Below are positions 27,379 to 35,523 of a stretch of DNA of 64,000 nt, piece after piece (position 1 is the stretch's first letter; each line of letters opens with the position of its first letter). Under the pieces are notes generated by a model. That model saw only the letters and a list, made by a program, of their open reading frames with translations. It did no database searches and was not told the DNA's origin. Origin of the DNA: Aliikangiella maris (GTDB lineage Bacteria > Pseudomonadota > Gammaproteobacteria > Enterobacterales > Kangiellaceae); the NCBI RefSeq assembly GCF_040719265.1, contig NZ_JBFDAH010000005.1:186001-250000 (forward strand), in the 5' to 3' direction. The position numbers and the translations under genes were made by a program.

Positions 27379-29223
27379 TTATTGAACTTCACAAAAGCAG
27401 GATGCATAAGCATGATTAGGATCATTCCACTTGGTCAATTCATCCAGACTTTGATTAAACTGATTCATCAATGCATTTTTAAGATTTGGCTTTTGTGGTT
27501 GAGCTTTTATGTCCAGTTTGTCTTTAACAACCGATGTATCGAGTAACTGTTTTAAAAATAATTCTTTTTCACTTAGTTCCCGTTTGACGTACCAAGTATC
27601 ATAATTCTCAAGGTTAGCTAGTTTAGCTGCTGATGCTATTGCGTCATTTAGTGAACCTAGCTGGTCAATCAGGCCAAACTCATGAGCTTGTTTACCTGAC
27701 CATACACGGCCTTGCGCGATTTTATCGACTTCATCGCGTGTCATTCCACGACCTTTGGCAACTAAGGCTAAAAACTCTTCGTAACCTGCTTCAATACTGG
27801 TTTGAATAATTTCTGCGACTTCCGGTTTTAAAGGTTGTCCAATATCTACAGGATTGGCGTAGCGTGTGGTGCCAACACCATCTCGGAAAACCCCGTATTT
27901 ATTCAAAGTTTTCTCAAAAGTAGGAATCATTCCAAAAATACCAATAGAGCCGGTAATTGTTGTGGGCATGGCCCAGATTTCATCAGCAGTTGCTGAAATC
28001 CAGTAACCACCTGAAGCGGCTACATCACCCATTGAAGCAACGACCTTTATGCCATCTTCTTGTGCTTTAACTAATTCCTCACGAATTAATTCAGAGGCAA
28101 ATGCGCTGCCACCACCACTATCAACGCGTAAAACAATGGCTTTAACTTTATCATTAGACCGTGTTTTGCGAATCAATCGAGCTACGGTTTCACCGCCGAT
28201 AACACCTTCTTTATGCTCTCCATCGAGGATTTCTCCTTTAGCAGTAATAACAGCAACCTTTTGGCTATGTGGGTTAACATAAGGTATTGGGCTTCGAATA
28301 GCTTTTAAATAAGCTTGATGAGATATCTGCTTAAAGCTTTTGTGTTTGTCATCTTGACCAACCAGTGCAATCATCTTTTCTCTAAATTCAATACGAGTGG
28401 TTAGTTGGTCAATCAGTCCTTTATCAACAGCTAATTTCGCCGCATCACCCTGATATTGAGTTAAAGCGTCTTTATAATTATCAATGTAGGCCAACAAATC
28501 ATCTTTGGTCATTGAGCGTCGGGCAGCAACATCTTGAGTAAACCCTTCCCATAAGTCTGCTAACCATGCGCGGTTCGCTTCTTTGGCTTCTTCTGACATA
28601 TTGTCGCGAATAAAAGGTTCTACTGCAGATTTATAAGTGCCCACCTTAAAAACATGCATATTGACATCTAAATTATCTAATAGTGATTTAAAATAGGTGC
28701 CGACGCGAGAAAAACCGGTTAAAAATACCATTCCGTTCGGACTCATATAAATTTCATCAGCCTGACTAGCAAGATAATATTGGTGTTGTGAAAAGTTATC
28801 GTCAAATGCTATGACCTTTTTCCCACTTTTCTTAAAGTCTTCAATTGCGACAGCCAGGTCTTGCAACTTGGTGACACCTGAGCCCCAAAAGTATTTGGTT
28901 GATATCACCATAGCAGTGATTCGATTATCATCTTTTGCGTTTTGGATGGCTTCAATTAAATCATACAGTAAGGTTTCCGGATTATCGTTATTGCCAGTTG
29001 CTTCCTGCATGGCTTGATCTACAGGATCTTTATAGGTGAGCTGTTCAACAATATTGCCTTCTGGTTTAAGCACTAGTGCAATACCTTTTTCAACACCTTG
29101 CTTATCTCCAGATGAAATGATTGCAGAAATAATTGCAAACAGGATTAAGAAAAACACCAGGTTCAAAATAATCTTTCTGGTTAAGTCTAATCCATACCAT
29201 AGATTTTTAAGTAATTTAGCCAT
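27379..29223 (-). CDS. sppA: Signal peptide peptidase SppA, 67K type
   Basis: 614 aa inner-membrane serine/lysine protease that degrades cleaved signal peptides. One N-terminal membrane helix (about 16-37) and two tandem S49 domains. Catalytic Lys in FKVGTYKSAVEPF (first domain) and nucleophile Ser in GDVAASGGYWIS (second domain) are present. It ends in a Cys-containing tail (ASCFCEVQ), unusual for the family. Monocistronic with its own terminator. Confidence 0.94.
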   Translation of the reverse strand: MAKLLKNLWYGLDLTRKIILNLVFFLILFAIISAIISSGDKQGVEKGIALVLKPEGNIVEQLTYKDPVDQAMQEATGNNDNPETLLYDLIEAIQNAKDDNRITAMVISTKYFWGSGVTKLQDLAVAIEDFKKSGKKVIAFDDNFSQHQYYLASQADEIYMSPNGMVFLTGFSRVGTYFKSLLDNLDVNMHVFKVGTYKSAVEPFIRDNMSEEAKEANRAWLADLWEGFTQDVAARRSMTKDDLLAYIDNYKDALTQYQGDAAKLAVDKGLIDQLTTRIEFREKMIALVGQDDKHKSFKQISHQAYLKAIRSPIPYVNPHSQKVAVITAKGEILDGEHKEGVIGGETVARLIRKTRSNDKVKAIVLRVDSGGGSAFASELIREELVKAQEDGIKVVASMGDVAASGGYWISATADEIWAMPTTITGSIGIFGMIPTFEKTLNKYGVFRDGVGTTRYANPVDIGQPLKPEVAEIIQTSIEAGYEEFLALVAKGRGMTRDEVDKIAQGRVWSGKQAHEFGLIDQLGSLNDAIASAAKLANLENYDTWYVKRELSEKELFLKQLLDTSVVKDKLDIKAQPQKPNLKNALMNQFNQSLDELTKWNDPNHAYASCFCEVQ

Positions 29224-29491
29224 AAGACCCCTAACGGTAAATTCAGTAAAATTAGATATTTAGATAACCAATCTATTCTAAACCATGCATTACACTGAGT
29301 GTTAGTGTAAATCCGGATTATCCCCTGTTAGGCACGTCTTTTTGGTGTAAGATATTGATTAATATATAATAATTTGAATAATTAAAGTGTTAATATATTT
29401 TTCACGAGTGCTGGATTGCATTATTTTAATGTTACGTTTAGTCTGCAACAATAACATGACTACCAAAATTGCTTGCTAAGGAACGATTTAA
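29224..29491. promoter_or_regulatory. Divergent sppA/reductase promoter region with a palindromic site
   Basis: TTACACT at 29290-29296 and AGTGTAA at 29304-29310 form a perfect inverted repeat with a 7-base spacer, about 180 bases before the reductase ATG. It looks like a dimeric repressor site. I cannot name the regulator. Confidence 0.5.
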
Positions 29492-31537
29492 ATGCGTGTT
29501 GAAAAAGATAATGGTGGATTATATCCGGCGCTGTTTTCTCCCATAAAAATTCATGATCATTATATTAAAAACCGGGCAATTATGGGGTCGATGCATACTG
29601 GATTAGAAGAACTAAAGGGGGGATTTGATAAGCTTGCCCGATATTATCAGGAAAGAGCAGAAGGTGGCGTAGGCTTAATTGTTACGGGTGGGATTGCACC
29701 AAATTTTGCAGGCCGAATTTCGCCAATGGGTAGCCAGTTGAGTTTTTTTTGGCAAGTCAAAAAGCATCGTAAGATTACCGATGCTGTTCACCAGGCTGGT
29801 GGTAAAATCGCAATGCAAATATTACATACTGGTCGTTATGCTTATCATCCGTTTGCGGTTGCGCCATCATCAATTAAAGCGCCTATTACCCCTTTCAAAC
29901 CCAGAGCGCTGAGCTTACGCGGAATTCGCAAAACGATAAAAGACTTTGTTAATTGTGCAAAAAAAGCGCAGCAAGCCGGTTACGATGGGGTTGAAGTGAT
30001 GGGCTCGGAAGGTTATTTAATCAACCAGTTTATAGTGAGTAAAACCAATAAACGCAAAGATGATTGGGGAGGGAGTTTTGAAAATCGAATGCGTTTTCCA
30101 GTAGAAATTGTTAAGGCTATCCGTGAAGCAACTGGGCATAACTTTATCATTATTTATCGCTTGTCAATGCTCGATTTAGTTGACCAAGGGAGCAACTGGG
30201 AAGAAGTTGTGAGTTTGGGTAAGGCAATTGAAAGTGCGGGTGCATCGATGATTAATACGGGGATAGGTTGGCATGAAGCAAGAGTTCCAACCATTGCAAC
30301 CTCAGTACCGCGTGCTAATTTTACCTGGGTAACAGAAAAACTAAAGCCGCATATATCGATTCCTCTGGTAACAACAAATCGAATAAATACTCCCGAGATG
30401 GCAGAACAAGTATTACAAGCCGGACACAGTGATTTTGTGTCAATGGCCAGGCCCTTTTTGGCCGATCCTGACTTTATGCAAAAAGCAAAAGCAGGTAAAC
30501 CAGAATCAATTAATACGTGTATTGCTTGTAACCAAGCTTGTCTGGATCACATTTTTGAGCACAAACGAGTCACTTGTCTGGTTAACCCTCGTGCGTGTTA
30601 TGAAACGGAATTGTTTTTTAATAAAGCTCAAAAGGCCAAAACTATCGCGGTAGTCGGTGCGGGACCAGCAGGATTATCATTTGCGACTTATGCTGCACAG
30701 AGAGGACATCAGGTGACTTTGTATGAAGCGGCAGATAAGATTGGTGGCCAGCTTAATATTGCTAATCAAATCCCCGGTAAAGAGGAATTTTACGAAACGA
30801 TTCGTTATTATAACCAGCGAATAAAGGAAACCGGCGTTAAGCTTAAATTAAACCAAACTGTCGATAGTGAGTTTTTAATTCAGCAATCATTTGATGAGAT
30901 TATCATTGCAACCGGGGTTGAACCACGCATTCCTGATATTCCTGGCGTTACTCACAGTAAGGTGCTCAACTATCTAGATGTCTTAAAATATAAAAAAGAC
31001 GTTGGTCAAACGGTTGCCGTGATAGGTGCCGGTGGGATCGGATTCGATGTTGCTGAATACTTAACTCACACTGGCGAGTCATTAACCCTCAATCCTGATA
31101 AATGGGCAAAGGAATGGCGAGTTGATAAAGATTATACCCAACGTGGCGGTTTATTGAAAAAACCTGAAATTGAAGCTTCTCCTCGCAAAGTGTATTTACT
31201 ACAGCGTAAAGAGACTAAATTGGGTAAAGACTTAGGTAAAACCACTGGCTGGATTCATCGAATGAGCTTAAAAAACAAACAAGTAACTCAGATAGCCGGT
31301 GCCGAATATTTAAAGATTGATGATCAAGGTCTGCATATTAACCATGAAAACCAAACACAATGCCTAGTAGTTGACCATGTGATTATTTGTGCCGGTCAAA
31401 ATTCTCTAAAACAGATATATATTGAATTAAAGGAAAAAAATATCAGCGCACATATTATTGGTGGTGCAGATTTTGCCGCTGAGCTTGATGCGAAAAGAGC
31501 GATTCGTCAAGGCGCAGAGTTAGCATCAATGATTTAA
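29492..31537 (+). CDS. 2,4-dienoyl-CoA reductase-like NADPH flavoprotein
   Basis: 681 aa. N-terminal FMN TIM barrel of the old-yellow-enzyme type (about 10-350), then an Fe-S motif CxxCx3Cx11C (CIACNQAC then C of VTCLVNP), then an FAD/NAD(P)-binding half with VVGAGPAGLSFA and VIGAGGIGFDVAEYL. The layout and length match FadH, which reduces 2,4-dienoyl-CoA in oxidation of unsaturated fatty acids. Related enzymes use other substrates, so the name is probable rather than certain. ATG 29492 follows TAAGGA. It stands alone. Confidence 0.82.
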   Translation: MRVEKDNGGLYPALFSPIKIHDHYIKNRAIMGSMHTGLEELKGGFDKLARYYQERAEGGVGLIVTGGIAPNFAGRISPMGSQLSFFWQVKKHRKITDAVHQAGGKIAMQILHTGRYAYHPFAVAPSSIKAPITPFKPRALSLRGIRKTIKDFVNCAKKAQQAGYDGVEVMGSEGYLINQFIVSKTNKRKDDWGGSFENRMRFPVEIVKAIREATGHNFIIIYRLSMLDLVDQGSNWEEVVSLGKAIESAGASMINTGIGWHEARVPTIATSVPRANFTWVTEKLKPHISIPLVTTNRINTPEMAEQVLQAGHSDFVSMARPFLADPDFMQKAKAGKPESINTCIACNQACLDHIFEHKRVTCLVNPRACYETELFFNKAQKAKTIAVVGAGPAGLSFATYAAQRGHQVTLYEAADKIGGQLNIANQIPGKEEFYETIRYYNQRIKETGVKLKLNQTVDSEFLIQQSFDEIIIATGVEPRIPDIPGVTHSKVLNYLDVLKYKKDVGQTVAVIGAGGIGFDVAEYLTHTGESLTLNPDKWAKEWRVDKDYTQRGGLLKKPEIEASPRKVYLLQRKETKLGKDLGKTTGWIHRMSLKNKQVTQIAGAEYLKIDDQGLHINHENQTQCLVVDHVIICAGQNSLKQIYIELKEKNISAHIIGGADFAAELDAKRAIRQGAELASMI

Positions 31538-31711
31538 TGTAAAAATTTAATTAATTCGCTGAATAAATGTATTTTACAATGAATGGTGAATTGTATTTAA
31601 AGTGTCATTTTAATAAAAAATTGTTTTTAGATTTTTGTGTGAATTAAGAGGGTTACTGCTATATTTACAACAAACGTAATGGGTTTACGTCTGTTTTAAT
31701 GGTACTTTAGC

Positions 31712-32056
31712 ATGTTGATTTACAAAGGCTTTATCGGCCAGATTGAATATGACAATGAAACCGGCAAGCTGGTTGGTGAGGTGATAAATTGTATTGATGT
31801 TTTAGAATTTGAAGGCGTCAGTGCAGATGAAATCAAAGCTGGCTTTAAACAGTGTATCGAAGATTATATCGCTTGCCAAAAAGAGTTAACTGGGGTTTAT
31901 CCAACGCCTTTTGTTGGCAATTTTACGGTTTGTCTTTCAACCGATAAGCAAAATAAAATCATTAAAGCTGCTCACGCGAAAGGGCAAAGTGTTAGTCACT
32001 GGCTCAATCAACGAATTGAACGACATTTAACCAGTTACTTTAAAGATATCGCTTGA
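31712..32056 (+). CDS. HicB-like antitoxin-family protein, no HicA beside it
   Basis: 114 aa. The N-terminal half is the HicB RNase-H-like fold (YKGFIGQIEYDNETGKLVGEV, DYIACQKELTG). The C-terminal half (TVCLSTDKQNKIIKAAHAKGQSVSHWLNQRIERHL) looks like a ribbon-helix-helix DNA-binding domain. HicB neutralises the HicA mRNA nuclease, but no HicA-sized frame is found in the 174 bases before or 277 after it. It may be an orphan regulator. Ribosome site weak. Confidence 0.8.
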   Translation: MLIYKGFIGQIEYDNETGKLVGEVINCIDVLEFEGVSADEIKAGFKQCIEDYIACQKELTGVYPTPFVGNFTVCLSTDKQNKIIKAAHAKGQSVSHWLNQRIERHLTSYFKDIA

Positions 32057-32293
32057 ACATTCATAAGACTATTCCGTTTTGTTATTTCAATTGAATAATC
32101 TCCAGAACCATAGTCAATAGTTATTGAGCTTTTTTTCTATCTCTTTAGGATTTTATCCTGCCTGATATTTAATCCTGTTTCGCAAATAAGACAACAGCTA
32201 ACATTAAAATGTCAATTTAAGTTGCTAACCTACAAAGGGCGGTTGAAATACCATCACTTTTGGTAACAATTATCGCCATTTTTTAATTTCTGG

Positions 32294-32311
32294 TATAATT
32301 TCGCGAAATTT
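32294..32311 (+). promoter_or_regulatory. -10 box and 14-bp palindrome upstream of rluC
   Basis: TATAAT at 32294-32299; the -35 is not clear. Overlapping its end, AATTTCGCGAAATT (32298-32311) is a perfect palindrome in the likely transcript start region. A repressor site or leader hairpin is possible. Confidence 0.5.
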
Positions 32312-32333
32312 CATTAACCTGTAAGAAAAGCCT

Positions 32334-33287
32334 GTGTCTGATTTCGATAAAGTGCAAATCCGTAAAATTGATGAAAACCATCATGGCCAAAGAATTGATA
32401 ATTATCTATTCAACCAACTAAAAGGCGTGCCAAAAAGTCGGGTTTATCGAATTTTGCGTAAAGGCGAAATCAGGGTAAATAAAAAGCGAGTAAAAGCAGA
32501 ATACAAGCTACAATCAGGTGACTCATTAAGAATTCCCCCCATTCGTTTAGAAGAAAAAGCCGAAACACCCAAAATCCATAATTTAGACCGCGTTCAGCAG
32601 TTAGAATCTTTAATTATTGATGAAACACCGCAATACTTAATTTTAAACAAGCCATCGGGTATGGCTGTACATGGTGGTAGTGGGGTGTCATTTGGTGTCA
32701 TTGAAGCTTTGCGGGCATTGCGCCCCCGCGAAAAATTTTTAGAACTGGTCCACCGACTTGATCGGGATACTTCAGGCTGTCTTTTAGTTGCTAAGCGGCG
32801 CACCTATTTGACCCATTTTCATGAGCTATTACGTAGCAAAACGATGCAAAAAGAATATCTGGCACTGGTAATTGGCGAATGGGATAATGAAAAAAACTTG
32901 ATCAATGCGCCTTTGAAAAAAAATCAGCTTCGTTCGGGCGAACGTTTTGTCAGCGTTGATAAAACGGGTAAACCTTCCGAAACTCGATTCAAGTGCTTAA
33001 AGCGTTTAGGTCAATTCAGCTTGATTAAAGCCATGCCGATGACTGGACGTACGCATCAGATAAGAGTACATGCACAATATGCTGGATATCCGTTGTTGGG
33101 AGACGATAAATATGTGCTTAATGATGAACAACGACAATTGGCCGAAGAATTGAATGTGAAAACCTTTTGTCTGCATGCCAGCAAATTAACTTTTTCTTTG
33201 CCAGACAGCACGCAAAAGATATTTTATGAGGCACCAATGCCTCAGTTAATGAATCAGTTAATTGAAAAATTAAAAGTATCGAATTAG
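32334..33287 (+). CDS. rluC: 23S rRNA pseudouridine synthase RluC
   Basis: 317 aa. Modifies uridines 955, 2504 and 2580 (E. coli numbering) of 23S rRNA. The N-terminal S4 RNA-binding domain (about 18-70: QRIDNYLFNQLKGVPKSRVY) closely matches E. coli RluC. Catalytic Asp143 lies in HRLDRDTSG. Start is GTG 32334, which fits the family. The gene is followed at 10 bases by a HAD phosphatase, as in many gammaproteobacteria. rne, often divergent to rluC, is not here. Confidence 0.95.
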   Translation: MSDFDKVQIRKIDENHHGQRIDNYLFNQLKGVPKSRVYRILRKGEIRVNKKRVKAEYKLQSGDSLRIPPIRLEEKAETPKIHNLDRVQQLESLIIDETPQYLILNKPSGMAVHGGSGVSFGVIEALRALRPREKFLELVHRLDRDTSGCLLVAKRRTYLTHFHELLRSKTMQKEYLALVIGEWDNEKNLINAPLKKNQLRSGERFVSVDKTGKPSETRFKCLKRLGQFSLIKAMPMTGRTHQIRVHAQYAGYPLLGDDKYVLNDEQRQLAEELNVKTFCLHASKLTFSLPDSTQKIFYEAPMPQLMNQLIEKLKVSN

Positions 33288-33297
33288 AGAAATTAGC

Positions 33298-33960
33298 ATG
33301 AGTATTTTAAAGAACAAGTATTCTTTTGTCATTTTTGACTGGGATGGCACATTAATGGACTCAACGGGTCGAATTATTTCAGCAATGCAGGCCACGGCTC
33401 GAAATTTAGAAATTCCAGTACCCGACGTTGAAAGTGTTCGTGGCATAATTGGGTTAAGTATGACCGAAGTGATTCCAAAATTGTTTCCAACTTTGACATC
33501 GTCGCGAACGGATGAGCTATTGTCGGAGTATCGCTATCAGTATGTTGAATCGGATCAAACACCATCGCCATTATTTGATGGTGTGAAAGAACATCTGGAT
33601 TGGTTAAAACAACAAGATGTTAAAATCGCAATTGCAACAGGTAAAGCTCGAGCCGGATTAGATCGGGTTTTACATGAAGTTGATTTGCATAGTTATTTTG
33701 ACTTTACGATTTGTGCCGATGAGTCAGAGTCTAAACCGAATCCCAAAATGGTATTTGAGTTACTTGAATCTGCCAATAAATCGGCTACCGAGTCACTATT
33801 AATTGGCGATAGTGTGCATGATATTTCGATGGCAAATAATGCCAATGTCGATTCGGTTGCGGTTACCAGCGGCGCAAGTGATTTTCATCAGTTAGATGTA
33901 TTGGCTCCTAAAGCAATCTTAGAAAATGTTATTGCGATTGAAAAATGGTTTGCTGAATAA
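33298..33960 (+). CDS. HAD-superfamily hydrolase, phosphoglycolate-phosphatase-like
   Basis: 220 aa. Motif I DWDGTLMDS with the two catalytic Asp (Asp15 and Asp17), motif II IATGKAR, and a motif III/IV region with SKPNPKM and LIGDSVHDI. The cap domain is of the helical C1 type. Family members dephosphorylate small phosphate esters. The rluC-HAD pair is conserved, but the substrate is unknown. Probably in one transcript with rluC. Confidence 0.9.
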   Translation: MSILKNKYSFVIFDWDGTLMDSTGRIISAMQATARNLEIPVPDVESVRGIIGLSMTEVIPKLFPTLTSSRTDELLSEYRYQYVESDQTPSPLFDGVKEHLDWLKQQDVKIAIATGKARAGLDRVLHEVDLHSYFDFTICADESESKPNPKMVFELLESANKSATESLLIGDSVHDISMANNANVDSVAVTSGASDFHQLDVLAPKAILENVIAIEKWFAE

Positions 33961-34040
33961 AAGGTTTGTTTTACCGAGAATGATAAATTGATATATCAAA
34001 AGTACCATGATAGTAAAGCCGTACAGTTGGAATTGGCTCG

Positions 34041-34934
34041 TTGAAAAGTTTACGTGCTAAATCTGCGCTGCAATTAATTATAACAATATTTTTTGCGGCG
34101 CTGGTCACGGTCTTGGCCAAGCAAACACTAGCCGAAGTTGATTCGTTTACTTTTGTTTGGTTGCAAATGATTTTCGGAATTATGACAATGTTTGGTTATA
34201 CTTTTTTAATTAAAAAAGAAAAGTTACCTAAACAGTTAAACTTATCTGTATGGACAATTGTGTTTGCTATAGGGATATGTAACTTTACGCTGGTGAGAAC
34301 ATTATTTATTTTCGCTCTTGATATTTTGCCTGCAACCACTCACGCCTATCTAATTAATTTTGTCGGCATCGTTACCATGCTACTAAGTGGACTGTTACTG
34401 AAAGAGAGTCCTTCTCGTTTTCAAATATTAGGTGCAGTAATAGCATTAATCGGCGTGCAGATTTATTTTTACTTATGGCCCTCAGGTGAAGCTTGGCTTG
34501 GAATTTTTTATGCGGGGGCTGCCGTATTTTTCCTAGCGTTAACTAATATTTTTATTAGATTACTCCACTTAAAACATCCCCAGCAATTATCAGCTAATAT
34601 TGTGTCGACCGGCACCGTTGTGCTAGGTGGGGTGCCGCTGATTATTTGGGGGCTGGTAAGTCAAGTTAGTGTGCAGCAAATATCTTTAACTAACTGGCTC
34701 ATTATTATATTAAACGGCATATTCTCTATTGCACTGACAATGACCGTTTTTAATATTGTGATGCGTCATTTAAAAGCCTTTGAAGCGAGTATTCTGGCAT
34801 CAAGTGGTTTAGTTTTTACAGCAATGTTTTCTATACCTTTATTGGGTGAGTTTTTGAGTTTGCATCAGGCAGCAGGTATTGTCATGTTAATTATTGGTAT
34901 TTTATTGGTACAATTTAATTATCGTCAAAATTAA
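34041..34934 (+). CDS. EamA/DMT-family transporter
   Basis: 297 aa with ten predicted membrane helices in two EamA repeats (about 10-140 and 150-290); the repeat ends LLLKESPSRFQILGAVIALIGV and LGEFLSLHQAAGIVMLIIGI are typical. Exports or imports small metabolites; substrate unknown. Start is TTG 34041, as no ATG fits the first helix. Its last 20 bases overlap the 3' end of the convergent maf gene. Confidence 0.87.
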   Translation: MKSLRAKSALQLIITIFFAALVTVLAKQTLAEVDSFTFVWLQMIFGIMTMFGYTFLIKKEKLPKQLNLSVWTIVFAIGICNFTLVRTLFIFALDILPATTHAYLINFVGIVTMLLSGLLLKESPSRFQILGAVIALIGVQIYFYLWPSGEAWLGIFYAGAAVFFLALTNIFIRLLHLKHPQQLSANIVSTGTVVLGGVPLIIWGLVSQVSVQQISLTNWLIIILNGIFSIALTMTVFNIVMRHLKAFEASILASSGLVFTAMFSIPLLGEFLSLHQAAGIVMLIIGILLVQFNYRQN

Positions 34935-35523
34935 AGATATCAATTTTTGCCAGAGAAAATAACTTACAAAGAGCAATCAGCGGTAATCCCTCAAGGCTGG
35001 TTGGATCGTCGCTAATAACGCGATTAAACAAGATTGGTCCCATCGATTCTATTTTAAAACTGCCGGCGCAGTTGTAAGGTTTTTCTGTCTGTAAATAGTG
35101 CTCAATTAATAAGGGGGAAAGTTTTTTAAAATAAACATCCGTAGTAGAGGTCAGATAAAACTGCTCAATTGATTGATCAGACGTTTGGCGAACAAGTGCT
35201 ACGCCGGTAATAAATTGAACCAGGTTCCCTGAAAACTGATTGAGTTGTTTAACTGCAGAGGTGTGGTTACCCGGCTTGCCAATAATATTTTCATTAAATA
35301 AAGCGGTTTGATCAGCGCCAATGACCCAGGCGCTTTGAAAGCTTTTGGCGATCTTAAATGCCTTTTGTTTTGCCATCCTTTCAACATAGGTCATGGCTTT
35401 TTCATCATCTAGTGGTGTTTCATCAATGTCAGGTGAGATTGATTTAAAAGCCAGGTTCAATCGTTGCAATAATTTTTGACGATAAGGCGAGCTTGAAGCC
35501 AGTATTAGTTTGCTATTGTTCAT
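34915..35523 (-). CDS. maf: Maf/YceF-family nucleotide pyrophosphatase
   Basis: 202 aa. It begins MNNSKLILASSSPYRQKLL, the family signature, with catalytic Asp in GADQTALFN (usual motif GADQ). YceF-type enzymes hydrolyse m7GTP; Maf-type enzymes hydrolyse dTTP/UTP. The sequence (GSFKIESMGP, DPTSLEGLPL) is nearer YceF. ATG 35521-35523 overlaps the stop of the ABC exporter gene by 4 bases (ATGA), so translation is probably coupled. An upstream start would add ten residues. Confidence 0.9.
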   Translation of the reverse strand: MNNSKLILASSSPYRQKLLQRLNLAFKSISPDIDETPLDDEKAMTYVERMAKQKAFKIAKSFQSAWVIGADQTALFNENIIGKPGNHTSAVKQLNQFSGNLVQFITGVALVRQTSDQSIEQFYLTSTTDVYFKKLSPLLIEHYLQTEKPYNCAGSFKIESMGPILFNRVISDDPTSLEGLPLIALCKLFSLAKIDIFNFDDN

